A DNA stretch of 64,000 nt from Prochlorococcus marinus XMU1405. Its GTDB lineage: Bacteria; Cyanobacteriota; Cyanobacteriia; PCC-6307; Cyanobiaceae. This document shows, piece after piece, positions 18,092 through 28,468 of the stretch. The translations under genes were made by a program, and so were the position numbers. Within the stretch, counting starts at the first letter, position 1, and every line of letters begins with the position of its first letter. Location: assembly GCF_017696275.1 (NCBI RefSeq), contig NZ_JAAORF010000002.1:62001-126000 (forward strand), written 5' to 3'. Below the pieces are notes generated by a model. That model made no database searches and was not told where the DNA came from. It saw only the letters and a program-made list of their open reading frames with translations.

Positions 18092-19879
18092 CTATTGATT
18101 TTCATTTAGTAAATTTAATATATAATTTTCATCTTGAGTATTTATAAAATCTCCGAAATCCAAATCCAAATTACTCTTCCAATTATCAAATAATGGTTGA
18201 AGAGTTTTTTCTAAATCGTTAAGTTCCATTCTTTGTAAAAATGGTTTAGCAAGCCTTTGTAGATTTTTACTTCCCCCCAACCATAATTGGTATTTGTTTT
18301 GCCCACTTCCAACAAGTGCTAATTCGGCCATATAAGGCCTGGTACATCCATTCGGACATCCTGTCATTCTGAATAATATTGTCTTTTGTATTTTTAGATC
18401 TAATAGTAAATTTTCAATCCTTTTTAGTACATCAGGTAAAATTCTTTCGGCTTCAGTCATTGCAAGACCACAAAGTGGTAGAGCAGGACATGCTAAAGCG
18501 TGTCTTTGTATTTCATTAATGTTTTCTAAATTTTCATATCCAATTTTTAATAAAGATTTTTGAATTTCACCTTTGTTTTTATTTGGGATATTACAAAGTA
18601 AAATATCTTGATTAGGGGTGAGTCTTAAATCTAAATTATATTTTTTAACAATACTTGTGATGGTATTCTTCTTCTCTCCAGATAATCTTCCTGATAATAA
18701 TGGTAAACCTACGAAATGGGAGGTTTTATTTTGTTTATGCCAACCTAGGTAATCAATTAGAACTTTATCAGGTTCTTTTCTAATTTTTTTAATTTCTTTT
18801 TTGAAATACTTATCAGAAAGTATCTTTTTGAACCATTTAATACCTTTTCTATGAAGAAGATATTTCATTCTCGAATTTTTTCTTGATTTTCTATCACCAT
18901 AATCTCTTTGAATAGCCACAATGCTTTGTATTAATTCATAAACATCAGGTTCTTCAACGTATCCAAGTGGATCTGCAATCCTGGCAAAGGTCTCCTCATT
19001 ATTATGTGTGCGACCCATACCACCTCCAACATAGAAGTTGCATCCTTCTAAGTTTCCATCTTTAGAAGTAAAGGCAACTATTCCTATGTCATTGGTAAGA
19101 AGATCAACAGAATTGTCCCCAGGAACTGTCACGGCACATTTGAATTTTCTCGGTAAATAAGTTGAACCATAAAGAGGCTCATCTTTTATTCCACTAAAAA
19201 CATTATCTTTGAATTGGAGCTTCCTAATTGCTTCAATATCTTCGTCAGGCTTTATGGTGTACTCTAAATCTCCATCAGCCCAAAGCTCTAAAAAAGTGCC
19301 TTGGCCAGCCATTGGGGTGAGAAGATCTGCAACTTTTTTTGCCAATGCTCTTGCAATATTATAGTCTGGCGAATCAAATGGAGCCGCAGGGGCCATAACA
19401 TTTCTATTAATGTCTCCGCATGCAGCTAATGTGGAGCCCATTGAATTTACTATTGTTTGAATTACTTCCTTTAGGTTTTCCTTTCTGATTCCATGCATTT
19501 GAAAGGCTTGTCTTGTAGTGGCCCTAAGTGTTCCATTACCAAGTTTGTCAGATAATTCATCTAATGCTAAAAATAATTTCCCAGGAACTTCACCGCCCGG
19601 ATTTCTTAACCTAAGCATCATTTGCCAATCTTTACTTTTTCCCGGCCTTCTATTTTCCCTGTTATCTTGTTGATAACTACCATGAAATTTTAATAACTGA
19701 ACCGCATCATTGGTAAAATGATCGCTCTCATTGACTAATTCCGTAGCAAGTGGTTCTTTTAGAAATTGGCTACTTTTTTTAAAATTCTCGAATTTAGAAA
19801 CTTCAAGTCCATTTGCCAAACAAACAGTTTCTTCCTTAGCAGAATCTTTTTTCTTTTTTACTTTCTCAACCTTGATCAA
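18092..19879 (-). CDS. sir: Ferredoxin-sulfite reductase
   Basis: It reduces sulfite to sulfide using ferredoxin, with siroheme and a [4Fe-4S] cluster. The four cluster cysteines are visible: Cys464 and Cys470 in CPALPLC, Cys508 and Cys512 in TGCPNGC. Substrate/siroheme-binding Arg/Lys motifs occur near TTRQAFQMHG (121-130) and RKFKCAVTVPGD (244-255). The KCAVTVPGD-type region favours sulfite over nitrite reductase. At 595 aa it fits the family. The only near start is TTG, preceded by no strong ribosome-binding site. The first 15 residues are Lys-rich. Confidence 0.92.
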   Translation of the reverse strand: MIKVEKVKKKKDSAKEETVCLANGLEVSKFENFKKSSQFLKEPLATELVNESDHFTNDAVQLLKFHGSYQQDNRENRRPGKSKDWQMMLRLRNPGGEVPGKLFLALDELSDKLGNGTLRATTRQAFQMHGIRKENLKEVIQTIVNSMGSTLAACGDINRNVMAPAAPFDSPDYNIARALAKKVADLLTPMAGQGTFLELWADGDLEYTIKPDEDIEAIRKLQFKDNVFSGIKDEPLYGSTYLPRKFKCAVTVPGDNSVDLLTNDIGIVAFTSKDGNLEGCNFYVGGGMGRTHNNEETFARIADPLGYVEEPDVYELIQSIVAIQRDYGDRKSRKNSRMKYLLHRKGIKWFKKILSDKYFKKEIKKIRKEPDKVLIDYLGWHKQNKTSHFVGLPLLSGRLSGEKKNTITSIVKKYNLDLRLTPNQDILLCNIPNKNKGEIQKSLLKIGYENLENINEIQRHALACPALPLCGLAMTEAERILPDVLKRIENLLLDLKIQKTILFRMTGCPNGCTRPYMAELALVGSGQNKYQLWLGGSKNLQRLAKPFLQRMELNDLEKTLQPLFDNWKSNLDLDFGDFINTQDENYILNLLNENQ

Positions 19880-19968
19880 AGGACCAAAAAATATCTCTTT
19901 TTATACATTAGCGAAAAGCTTATTTAACTGGTAGTAAATTATAGTAAGTTAAGTCAAATTTTTTTTTC

Positions 19969-22131
19969 TTGTCTAAATATCTACTTGAGATAGGAACAGA
20001 AGAGTTGCCCGCGAAATTCTCTCATTCTGTTCTAAAGCAATTTAAATCTTTAATAGAATTTGAATTGGATAAAAAGTTAATCAAATTCGAAAATATATTT
20101 GTCACCTCTACACCAAGGAGGATAGTTCTACTCCTCGAAGGTTTAGTTGATTATGCAGAAGATAAGACAATAGTAAGAAAAGGGCCTAAAGCAAATTCAG
20201 CTTATTTAAATGGATGTCCAACTAATGCAGCTTTAGGATTCGCTAATAGCTTAGATATAGATGTAAGTGAGCTAGAAATAAAAAATACAGAAAAGGGTGA
20301 TTTTGTATTTGGAAAGAAAATTGAAAAAGGACTCTCAACAAAAATTTCTTTGTCTTTAATTATCCCAAAATTAGTAAAGAGTCTTCAAGGCCCTCGATTT
20401 ATGAAATGGGGTGCTGGGACCATAAAATTTTCAAGACCTATCAGGTGGATTACCTCTGTTTATAATGATGAAATTCTTGATTTTGAATTTGATGAATGTG
20501 ATCCAAAGATCAAAATAAGTAATAAATCAAGAAGTCATAGGCTAATCAATGAAGTTTTAGAAGTTCAGAATCCTGAAGACTTTTTTGAATTATTGAAACG
20601 AAATAGAGTCTTAGCTATTCGAAAAGAAAGAAAAGAAAAAATTGAAAGTTTAATAAATCAGGCATCTAAATCTTTAAATCTGAAACCTGATCTTTCAGAA
20701 GGATTGCTAAATGAGTTAACTGATTTAGTTGAATGGCCAGACTTAATTATTGGCCAATTTAGTGATGAATTTCTTGATCTTCCGGTTGAAGTTCTCTCAA
20801 CAGTCATGAAAAGTCATCAGAGATACGTTCCTCTTTTATTCAAAAACAAAAGTTTTTCTAAACTAGATTTGAGCTCTGAAAAAAATATTAGTACAACTTT
20901 CTGCGTTATTTCAAATGGTCTTGAAGAATCAAATAATAATATTGCCAAAGGTAATGAGAAAGTATTAAAGGCAAGGTTTTCAGATGCAAAGTTTTTCGTA
21001 GAAAGTGACAAAAAAGTTGCTTCAATCGAAAGAAATGAAAAGCTTAAATTTGTTTCGTATTTGAAAGGACTTGGAAATATTTTTCAAAGGGTAGAAAGAA
21101 TAGAGGAAGTTGCTAAAAAAATTCTTAAATTCTTAAACGATAAGTCTTTAGAAGAAAAAAAAATAATGGAAGTTGCTAAATACTGTAAAAACGACTTATG
21201 TAGCGAAATTGTTTTCGAATTCCCTGAGCTGCAAGGAATAATGGGCGGCAAATATCTTAAATATGAGGGATTTAGTGAGGATGTTTGCTTGGCTGTCGCT
21301 GAACATTATTTACCTTCCTCTTATAAAGATGCTTTGCCCTCCACAAAATATGGTGCAATAGTTTCTGTAGCAGATAAGGTAGAAACTTTAATTAGTATAT
21401 TTATTTCTGGTAAGCGTCCCAGTGGATCATCTGATCCTTATGCTTTAAGAAGAAATTTGAATGGAGTAATTAAAATAATTTGGGATTATGAACTTGATTT
21501 ACCTTTAGATAAATTATTTAATGAACTTATTGATTTTTGGAAAATCGCATTTCCGAATTTAAACTTCTCAAGAGAAACAGTATTTAATGATTTAAATCAA
21601 TTTTTAGTTCAAAGAATTGTTAGTCATCTCGAAGAAATATCACTAAGTAAAGAATTAATAAAGGCCGTTTGCTTTTCTGATGAATTATCTCAAAAAAGAG
21701 TAATGAATATTGTTGATCTTAAAGATAGGATTAAATCTCTTGTTAATTTTAAAGAAAAAGAAAATTTTGTTGAAATCCAGAAGGTAATTACTAGGGTAAG
21801 CAAATTAGCAAATAAAAGTGATATTTCAAGAGACGTTCTCTCAACAAGAGATTATGTAAACACAAAACTTTTTGAAAAAGATTGTGAATACAAAGTTTTT
21901 GAATTTATTGGAGAATTAGAAAAACTTTTTTCAGAAGGTTATTGCAATTACTTGGAACTTCTAAATTTGTTTGAGATTAATATAAACACTATCGAGGATT
22001 TATTTGATAATGAAAAGGGAGTCCTAATAATGTCAGAGGATTTAAAAATAAGAAATAATAGACTCAATTTGTTGAGCTTAATTAGAAATTATTCTCTAAA
22101 AATAGCCGATTTTACACTTTTGAACTCTTAA
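19969..22131 (+). CDS. glyS: Glycyl-tRNA synthetase beta subunit
   Basis: The alpha2beta2 GlyRS charges tRNA-Gly; the beta subunit binds tRNA. The N-terminus reads YLLEIGTEELPAKF (about 4-17), followed by VTSTPRRIVLLLEGL, KGPKANSAY, RPIRWI and MKSHQRYVPL, all GlyS landmarks. SGKRPSGSSDPYALRR near residue 480 is the HD-like region signature. At 720 aa the length is normal. The start is TTG at 19969. The alpha subunit gene is not in this window. It overlaps chlP tail-to-tail by 20 bases. Confidence 0.95.
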   Translation: MSKYLLEIGTEELPAKFSHSVLKQFKSLIEFELDKKLIKFENIFVTSTPRRIVLLLEGLVDYAEDKTIVRKGPKANSAYLNGCPTNAALGFANSLDIDVSELEIKNTEKGDFVFGKKIEKGLSTKISLSLIIPKLVKSLQGPRFMKWGAGTIKFSRPIRWITSVYNDEILDFEFDECDPKIKISNKSRSHRLINEVLEVQNPEDFFELLKRNRVLAIRKERKEKIESLINQASKSLNLKPDLSEGLLNELTDLVEWPDLIIGQFSDEFLDLPVEVLSTVMKSHQRYVPLLFKNKSFSKLDLSSEKNISTTFCVISNGLEESNNNIAKGNEKVLKARFSDAKFFVESDKKVASIERNEKLKFVSYLKGLGNIFQRVERIEEVAKKILKFLNDKSLEEKKIMEVAKYCKNDLCSEIVFEFPELQGIMGGKYLKYEGFSEDVCLAVAEHYLPSSYKDALPSTKYGAIVSVADKVETLISIFISGKRPSGSSDPYALRRNLNGVIKIIWDYELDLPLDKLFNELIDFWKIAFPNLNFSRETVFNDLNQFLVQRIVSHLEEISLSKELIKAVCFSDELSQKRVMNIVDLKDRIKSLVNFKEKENFVEIQKVITRVSKLANKSDISRDVLSTRDYVNTKLFEKDCEYKVFEFIGELEKLFSEGYCNYLELLNLFEININTIEDLFDNEKGVLIMSEDLKIRNNRLNLLSLIRNYSLKIADFTLLNS

Positions 22132-23452
22132 CTTTAATTCCTCCTTTTATTGAATAATTTTCTAGCATTTTTTCTACTTCTTTATTTTCCCTAACAGCAC
22201 TATCAACGGGTTTATATTTTAGAGGGGCTAGGGCTTTCCCTCTTAAAATCGAACCAAGTGTAAGCATCGTAATTTTAAGTTGCTGTAATGGTTTCATGGA
22301 GACAACTCTTTTGTATAAGTAACTATCAAAAGTAAGCCTTTGAACATCCATGTCATCACACATCTCAACAAAGGCTTCTCTAGCAGAATCATTTCTGTAG
22401 AAAATATTTTGAAGGATTTCTAGCACCTTATAAGTTGTGCCATATTTTTTATCCCATTTTTTAAGATAGTTTTTTAAATCTTTTTCTGATGGAATTACTT
22501 GACCATTTTTTGATGCTTCAACAATTTCTTCAGCACACATTCTTCCACTTTTTGCAGCAAAATAAATACCCTCTCCAGAACTTTTTGTAACATAACCAGC
22601 TGCATCACCAACCAATGCCATTCTCCCTACTACCCTTCTTGGCCTTGGATGCTCTGGAATAGGGTGAGCTTCTACCTTTATTACTTCACCATTGACAAGT
22701 CTTTTCTTTGCCCTATTTCTTACACCCTCTTGAAGTCCTTTAATTAATGACTGATTCTTTTGCATGGTTCCAGTGCCCACAGCAACATGATCATATTTAG
22801 GAAATACCCATCCATAAAAATCAGGAGAAACATCAGTTCCGACATACATTTCAGCAAGATCTTCGTAGTAACTCATTTCTTCTTTAGGCAATTTAATTCT
22901 TTCCTGAAATGCTATAGCAACTTTGTAATCACCTGCATCCATTGCTTTAGCGACTCTGCTATTGGCTCCATCAGCTCCGATCAAAAGGTCAACAGTAAGC
23001 TCTTTGAGTTCCCCTTTTTTATCTCCATTCGTAAAATCTGAATAGGAAAGCTTATATGGCCCTTGATTATTATCGCCAGTATCAATTGAAGTAACTAATC
23101 CATTTATTAAAGTAGCACCAAGATCTGATGCTCTGTTGCGCATAAAGGCATCCATAACTTCTCTTCTACACATCCCAATAAACTCATTATCACTTTTCCC
23201 ATAAACTCTATCTAAACTTATGTCTACTTCTCTATTTGATGGAGATATCATTCTCATATGCCTTACTTTTCTATCGATAATTGACTCAGGTAAATCAAAT
23301 TCTTCGACCATGCAAAGTGGAATTGCTCCTCCACATGGTTTCGCATTATCTAATTTCCTCTCGAAGAGCCAAGTTTTTATCCCAGCTTTAGCAAGTATTT
23401 CTGCTGCACATGAACCACTTGGACCTCCACCAATAACAGCTACCCTCAACAT
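22112..23452 (-). CDS. chlP: Geranylgeranyl reductase
   Basis: ChlP reduces geranylgeranyl groups to phytyl for chlorophyll and tocopherol side chains. It is an FAD-dependent enzyme: the dinucleotide motif GGGPSGSCAAE begins at residue 8, AKPCGGAIP follows near 39-47, and VGDAAGYVTKSSGEGIYFA marks the second FAD contact. At 446 aa it is slightly longer than many homologues. The N-terminus has no targeting segment. It supports divinyl-chlorophyll synthesis together with hemA in this window. Confidence 0.95.
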   Translation of the reverse strand: MLRVAVIGGGPSGSCAAEILAKAGIKTWLFERKLDNAKPCGGAIPLCMVEEFDLPESIIDRKVRHMRMISPSNREVDISLDRVYGKSDNEFIGMCRREVMDAFMRNRASDLGATLINGLVTSIDTGDNNQGPYKLSYSDFTNGDKKGELKELTVDLLIGADGANSRVAKAMDAGDYKVAIAFQERIKLPKEEMSYYEDLAEMYVGTDVSPDFYGWVFPKYDHVAVGTGTMQKNQSLIKGLQEGVRNRAKKRLVNGEVIKVEAHPIPEHPRPRRVVGRMALVGDAAGYVTKSSGEGIYFAAKSGRMCAEEIVEASKNGQVIPSEKDLKNYLKKWDKKYGTTYKVLEILQNIFYRNDSAREAFVEMCDDMDVQRLTFDSYLYKRVVSMKPLQQLKITMLTLGSILRGKALAPLKYKPVDSAVRENKEVEKMLENYSIKGGIKVKSSKV

Positions 23453-23564
23453 ATGAAAAAAAATAATACTGTATATAAAAACTACATCTTTTTTGCTTAT
23501 AAAAGTGCATTTCTTAAAATAATAGTTAATATCGAAATATCTTTTCCAAATTCACTTCTAAATA

Positions 23565-24278
23565 TTGGAACTAAACAAAGATATCGATCAATTTGAAATA
23601 CCACTTGCCAAGAGAACTAACCTAAATAATCCAAATTCAACATTATTAAAAAAATTATTAGTATTTTCTCCATTTCTTTTTCTTATTTTTTCTGTCGCTG
23701 CATTGAGATTAATTAGAAATATAGAAATAGGATCTCTTGGCAATATTAATGTTCAGGTTCAGACAAATCACGATCATAGAGTTTTGGGCCATTTACCTTA
23801 TGCGGAAATTCCTAAGGAGAAACTAGTTTTAATTGAGCCCAATATTCAAGTTCACATTGATATGCGTGATTCTTTGTTGGATATGAGGGATGCAGCAAAA
23901 AAGAATGGGATATACTTAGTTTTCTTGAGTGGTTATAGATCAATAAATTTGCAAAACGAAATCTTCTATTCTCTTAAATCTTTAAGAAATCAGGAAGCTG
24001 CAGAAAGAGCTAGAGTTTCAGCCCCCCCTGGATATTCTGAACATAGTACTGGTTTTGCAATTGATATTGGTGATGCTACTCAAAGAGAAACAGACTTTGA
24101 GACCGAATTCGAAAATACTGACGCCTTTAAGTGGTTAATAAAGAATGCAGCTAAATTTCATTTCAAGTTATCGTTCACTAGAGATAATAAATTTATAGAT
24201 TATGAACCTTGGCATTGGAGATATGAGGGTTCAATTGAAGCCTTAAAGGTTTTTGAAAATTCAAATAGAAAATCATAA
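23565..24278 (+). CDS. Membrane-anchored D-Ala-D-Ala carboxypeptidase, VanY/LdcB family (M15B)
   Basis: A hydrophobic anchor (about 31-50) precedes a periplasmic catalytic domain. Zinc-peptidase motifs are SGYRS (122-126), His160 and Asp167 in SEHSTGFAIDIGD, and His217 in YEPWHWRYEG. These enzymes trim the terminal D-amino acid of peptidoglycan stem peptides. The mature part matches the family length. The start is TTG at 23565. With the VanX-type gene at 17.4 kb, this is the second peptidoglycan-trimming peptidase in the window. Confidence 0.88.
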   Translation: MELNKDIDQFEIPLAKRTNLNNPNSTLLKKLLVFSPFLFLIFSVAALRLIRNIEIGSLGNINVQVQTNHDHRVLGHLPYAEIPKEKLVLIEPNIQVHIDMRDSLLDMRDAAKKNGIYLVFLSGYRSINLQNEIFYSLKSLRNQEAAERARVSAPPGYSEHSTGFAIDIGDATQRETDFETEFENTDAFKWLIKNAAKFHFKLSFTRDNKFIDYEPWHWRYEGSIEALKVFENSNRKS

Positions 24279-24408
24279 ACCTAATTCATTAAATTAAGTT
24301 ATTCAATATGATTATGTTTTTCAAAGTCTTAAAGAGAAAATTCTCATAATAAGCATTCTTTGAGTTAGCCTTAATAAAGTTAATCTACTATTTATATAAA
24401 ATTTATAA

Positions 24409-26205
24409 ATGTCATCTTCGATAAAAGAAATTAGGAATGTTGCAATTATTGCGCACGTAGATCATGGTAAGACAACACTTGTGGACGCATTGTTATCTCA
24501 ATCAGGAATATTTAGAGACAATGAAGTCATTCCTACATGCGTAATGGATTCGAATGATCTAGAAAGAGAAAGAGGAATAACAATACTCTCAAAAAATACT
24601 GCTGTGAATTATAAAGATACCAGAATTAACATTATAGATACACCAGGACATGCAGATTTTGGAGGAGAAGTAGAGAGAGTTTTGGGAATGGTTGATGGTT
24701 GTCTGCTTATTGTTGATGCTAATGAGGGGCCGATGCCTCAAACAAGATTTGTTTTGAAAAAAGCATTAGAAAAAGGACTTAGGCCTATAGTTTTTGTAAA
24801 TAAAATTGATAGGCCAAGAGTAGTCCCAGAAATAGCAATTGATAAGGTATTGGATTTGTTTTTAGAATTAGGAGCAGATGATGATCAATGTGATTTCCCT
24901 TATCTTTTTGGAAGCGGCCTTTCTGGTTTTGCAAAAGAAGAGATGGAATCTAATAGTGACAATATGATGCCTCTTTTTGAAGCTATTATTAGACATGTTC
25001 CACCTCCAGTAGGCGATGCCAACAAGCCTCTTCAGCTACAAATAACTACTTTGGACTATTCTGATTTCTTAGGCAGAATAGTAATTGGAAAGATACACAA
25101 TGGAACTATAAAAAATGGTCAACAGGCTAGTTTAATTAAAGAAAGCGGAAAAACTATTAAAGGTAAGGTTAGTAAGCTTTTAGGATTTGAAGGATTGCAA
25201 AGAATTGATATAAATGAAGCATTTGCAGGTGATATTGTTGCTGTTTCTGGTTTCGATGACGTCAATATAGGTGAGACCATAGCATGTCCCGATTCTCCCC
25301 ATCCACTTCCATTAATCAAAGTTGATGAACCTACCTTAAATATGACATTTGTTGTTAATGATTCTCCATTCGCGGGTAAAGAGGGGAAATTTGTTACTAG
25401 TAGACAACTGAAAAATAGATTGGAAAGGGAACTTTTAACAAATGTTGCCCTAAGGGTCGAAGAAACTGATTCTCCCGATAGATTTTCAGTTTCAGGAAGA
25501 GGAGAATTACATTTAGGTATTTTGATTGAAACTATGAGAAGAGAAGGGTTTGAGTTTCAAATCTCACAACCTCAAGTAATTTTTAGAGAAATTGATAATG
25601 TTGAATGTGAGCCTATTGAGACTTTGGTTTTAGATGTACCTGAAGTATCCGTTGGCTCTTGTATTGAGAAACTTGGATCGAGAAAAGCAGAAATGAAAAA
25701 TATGCAGACAAGTTCGGATGGGAGAACTCAATTAGAATTTCTTGTGCCATCAAGAGGACTTATTGGGTTTCGCGGTGAATTTGTTCGTATAACAAGAGGT
25801 GAGGGTATCATGAGTCACTCATTTTATGAATATAAACCTAAAGCAGGAGATTTTGAAACTAGAAGGAATGGAGTCCTTATAGCTTTTGAGGAAGGTGTGG
25901 CCACATTTTATGCATTAAAGAATGCTGAAGATAGGGGAGTATATTTTATTAAACCTGGAGTAAAAGTTTATAAGGGAATGATAATTGGGGAGAATAATCG
26001 ACCACAAGATCTTGAGTTGAATATATGTAAAACCAAGCAGTTGACTAATATGAGGTCCGCAGGGGCAGAAGAACTTGATACTTTGCAGTCACCTGTTGAT
26101 ATTACGCTTGAAAGAGCGCTCGAATATATTGGTCCAGACGAAATGCTAGAGGTAACACCTGATTCAATAAGGATGAGAAAAATAAATAAAAAGAAAAGAA
26201 ATTAA
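24409..26205 (+). CDS. typA: Translational GTPase TypA/BipA
   Basis: A ribosome-associated GTPase of the elongation-factor class, involved in 50S assembly and stress. G1 is AHVDHGKTT (15-23), switch I contains RERGITI, G3 is [12 protein letters not shown] and G4 NKID. The C-terminal portion shows the BipA-specific region ([11 protein letters not shown], and [10 protein letters not shown] near the end). At 598 aa it is full length. It is followed after 11 bases by the DUF309 gene on the same strand. Confidence 0.96.
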   Translation: MSSSIKEIRNVAIIAHVDHGKTTLVDALLSQSGIFRDNEVIPTCVMDSNDLERERGITILSKNTAVNYKDTRINIIDTPGHADFGGEVERVLGMVDGCLLIVDANEGPMPQTRFVLKKALEKGLRPIVFVNKIDRPRVVPEIAIDKVLDLFLELGADDDQCDFPYLFGSGLSGFAKEEMESNSDNMMPLFEAIIRHVPPPVGDANKPLQLQITTLDYSDFLGRIVIGKIHNGTIKNGQQASLIKESGKTIKGKVSKLLGFEGLQRIDINEAFAGDIVAVSGFDDVNIGETIACPDSPHPLPLIKVDEPTLNMTFVVNDSPFAGKEGKFVTSRQLKNRLERELLTNVALRVEETDSPDRFSVSGRGELHLGILIETMRREGFEFQISQPQVIFREIDNVECEPIETLVLDVPEVSVGSCIEKLGSRKAEMKNMQTSSDGRTQLEFLVPSRGLIGFRGEFVRITRGEGIMSHSFYEYKPKAGDFETRRNGVLIAFEEGVATFYALKNAEDRGVYFIKPGVKVYKGMIIGENNRPQDLELNICKTKQLTNMRSAGAEELDTLQSPVDITLERALEYIGPDEMLEVTPDSIRMRKINKKKRN

Positions 26206-26216
26206 TAATTAGTTTC

Positions 26217-26585
26217 ATGAACGAAGAAAGTACAAAAAGTTTTAAAGATTCTCTTTTTACTGCTTTAAATCTTTTTAACAATCATGAATGGTATGAGGCT
26301 CATGATGCTTTTGAAGAAATATGGAATTCCGTTGATGGAGACGAAAGACAAGTTATTCAAGGAATTTTACAAGTATCTGTTTCTCAATTTCACTTAAGTA
26401 AGGGTAATTTGAATGGAGCTACTATTTTGCTTGGAGAGGGTTTAGGTAGAATAAAAACTAGAACTAAGATTAATTTAGGAATTGATCTTGAATCCTTCTG
26501 CCAATGTTTGGAAGATTTATTGAGGAAATTACAGTATGAAGAGCTATTAAATGAGGACGATAAGCCTTTTTTGAAACCTCTTTGA
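26217..26585 (+). CDS. DUF309 protein, 122 aa
   Basis: The motif FNNHEWYEAHDAFEEIW (about 20-36), followed by RQVIQGILQVSVSQFHLSKGN, is the DUF309 signature: a small all-helical domain with conserved His, Glu and Asp whose biochemical role is not established. The protein is soluble. It lies between typA and an lptB-like ATPase, and its stop overlaps the start of a 32-codon ORF (ATGA), so translation may continue into that ORF and on to lptB. Confidence 0.85.
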   Translation: MNEESTKSFKDSLFTALNLFNNHEWYEAHDAFEEIWNSVDGDERQVIQGILQVSVSQFHLSKGNLNGATILLGEGLGRIKTRTKINLGIDLESFCQCLEDLLRKLQYEELLNEDDKPFLKPL

Positions 26586-26683
26586 TGAATATGAATATAT
26601 CTTTATCTTTAATGAAATTACTATTTTCTATCCCAAATTTTTTTCAAGAAAACAAGAAAACTAATCGAGCTCAAGAAAAATGA
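26585..26683 (+). CDS. Possible 32-aa coupling ORF between DUF309 and lptB
   Basis: ATG at 26585 overlaps the DUF309 stop (ATGA). The frame ends in TGA at 26681-26683, overlapping the lptB ATG at 26680, again ATGA. The product (MNMNISLSLMKLLFSIP..., ending KKTNRAQEK) has a short hydrophobic half and a basic tail; I recognise no family. Exact double overlap suggests either a real mini-protein or a translational bridge feeding lptB. Chance is possible at this size. Confidence 0.35.
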   Translation: MNMNISLSLMKLLFSIPNFFQENKKTNRAQEK

Positions 26684-27408
26684 ACCTAAAGATTCATAAC
26701 GTATCCCTTTCAATTAAAGGAAGATTAATCGTAAATGATGTTTCTATAATTGTAAATCCAGGGGAAGTTGTAGGTTTGATGGGACCTAATGGTGCAGGGA
26801 AAACTACCACTTTTAATATTGCAGTTGGGAATATAAAACCTGATAAAGGTGAAATTTTAATGAATGGAAAAAATATAACCAATCTTCCTCTCCCAATTAG
26901 ATCAAGACTTGGTTTGGGTTATTTAACTCAAGAAGCAAGTATATTTAGAGACCTAACTGTTAAGGATAATATAGATTTGGCTTTGCAGAATTCATCTTAT
27001 AGTAGAGCTGCAATAAGAAATAGAAGAGAACAATTAATTAATGAATTTAATTTGAATAACTTTGTAGATAATTATGGTTATCAACTTTCGGGAGGAGAGA
27101 GGAGGAGGTGTGAGATAGCTAGGGCTCTTACCGTAGGCAGAAAAGGACCTAAATATTTGTTGTTAGACGAACCCTTTGCTGGAATCGATCCTCTAGCTGT
27201 TAATGATTTAAAGAAACTAATTCTTAAATTAAGTAGTGACGGGGTTGGGATTCTTATTACAGACCACAATGTTAGGGAAACCCTTTTAATTACAAACAAA
27301 TCATATGTTTTAAGTGAAGGAAAAATTTTAGCTTATGGATCATCACGTGAATTAGCAGATAATCCAATAGTAAAGAAGTATTATCTAGGAGATAATTTCA
27401 AACTTTGA
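26680..27408 (+). CDS. lptB: LptB-type ABC transporter ATPase
   Basis: LptB powers extraction of lipopolysaccharide from the inner membrane with LptFG. Walker A GPNGAGKT is at 35-42, then YLTQEASIFRDLTV (the Q-loop region typical of LptB/YhbG), LSGGERRR from 136, and LLLDEPFAGIDPLAV from 160. The 242-aa length matches. The Q-loop and the FAGIDP motif separate it from the LivF/LivG family. lpxD elsewhere in the window agrees with an LPS-bearing outer membrane. Partner permease genes are not here. Confidence 0.87.
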   Translation: MNLKIHNVSLSIKGRLIVNDVSIIVNPGEVVGLMGPNGAGKTTTFNIAVGNIKPDKGEILMNGKNITNLPLPIRSRLGLGYLTQEASIFRDLTVKDNIDLALQNSSYSRAAIRNRREQLINEFNLNNFVDNYGYQLSGGERRRCEIARALTVGRKGPKYLLLDEPFAGIDPLAVNDLKKLILKLSSDGVGILITDHNVRETLLITNKSYVLSEGKILAYGSSRELADNPIVKKYYLGDNFKL

Positions 27409-27517
27409 AATCTTATTGAAAATAAATTAAAATTTAATTATTAAAGATTTACTCATATAGGAATAATTTAAATTATTATTTGAATGTCATGAAATATAAA
27501 TCATATTAATTTCTTAG

Positions 27518-28447
27518 ATGATACTAGATAATTTTTCTAAAAATTTAATATATGACCCAGTTTCAGTCTTGGGTCTTCTAGTCTTTTATTTTTTATTATT
27601 TAACTTACCGATATCTTTAAGTGCAGTTTTTAAAAAGAAATTTTCTTCAACAGTGAGATTCCTTACGATTTTAGTGAATTTATTAATATCATTGCAATTG
27701 CTTTTTAGGTGGTCAATTTCTGGACACTTTCCTATTAGCAATTTGTATGAATCTCTTTATTTTCTTACTTGGGGAATCACAATTGGCCAACTATTGATTG
27801 AAAGGGAATATGAATCTCCATTAATTCCCTCAATTGCCATACCTATTGAGTTACTTACCGTATCCTTTGCTTGTTTTGTACTGCCTGAAGATTTGAAATT
27901 ATCATCAAACTTGGTTCCAGCTTTAAGATCTAGTTGGTTAGTAATGCATGTTAGCGTCGTAATGCTTAGTTATGCAGCATTAATAATAGGTTCTTTACTT
28001 TCAATATCTGTTTTGTTTATTAATAAAAATAAGCCGCTTCAAATCAGAAGTAGTTCTACAGGTATAGGAGGATTTAAGCTTTCTAATGGCTATCCTTTAA
28101 ATGATTTAGTAAAACCTATTGAATTTTCGCATTCAGAAGAATTAGATACATTAAGTTATCGTTCTATATTAGTAGGCTTTGTTCTTTTGACTCTCGGTTT
28201 AATCTCAGGTGCAGTTTGGGCTAATGAGGCCTGGGGGACATGGTGGAGTTGGGATCCAAAAGAAACATGGGCATTTATCTCATGGTTGTTTTATGCCGCT
28301 TATCTGCATATGAGAATAAGCAAGGGTTGGCAAGGTCGTAAACCAGCATTATTAGCATCTACAGGCTTTTTAATTGTTTTAGTTTGTTATTTAGGAGTTA
28401 ATTTTTTAGGAATAGGGTTGCATAGTTATGGATGGATATTTGGGTGA
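27518..28447 (+). CDS. ccsA: Cytochrome c biogenesis protein CcsA
   Basis: CcsA with CcsB delivers heme across the thylakoid membrane to apocytochromes (System II). The heme-handling WWD domain is visible as [15 protein letters not shown] (239-253). Conserved histidines that can ligate heme are His144 (LVMHV) and His302 (LHSYG). About eight hydrophobic spans are seen. The length of 309 aa matches plastid ccsA (ycf5). CcsB is not in the window. It converges on rpe. Confidence 0.93.
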   Translation: MILDNFSKNLIYDPVSVLGLLVFYFLLFNLPISLSAVFKKKFSSTVRFLTILVNLLISLQLLFRWSISGHFPISNLYESLYFLTWGITIGQLLIEREYESPLIPSIAIPIELLTVSFACFVLPEDLKLSSNLVPALRSSWLVMHVSVVMLSYAALIIGSLLSISVLFINKNKPLQIRSSSTGIGGFKLSNGYPLNDLVKPIEFSHSEELDTLSYRSILVGFVLLTLGLISGAVWANEAWGTWWSWDPKETWAFISWLFYAAYLHMRISKGWQGRKPALLASTGFLIVLVCYLGVNFLGIGLHSYGWIFG

Positions 28448-28468
28448 TTTCTTAATCATTCAGAATAT

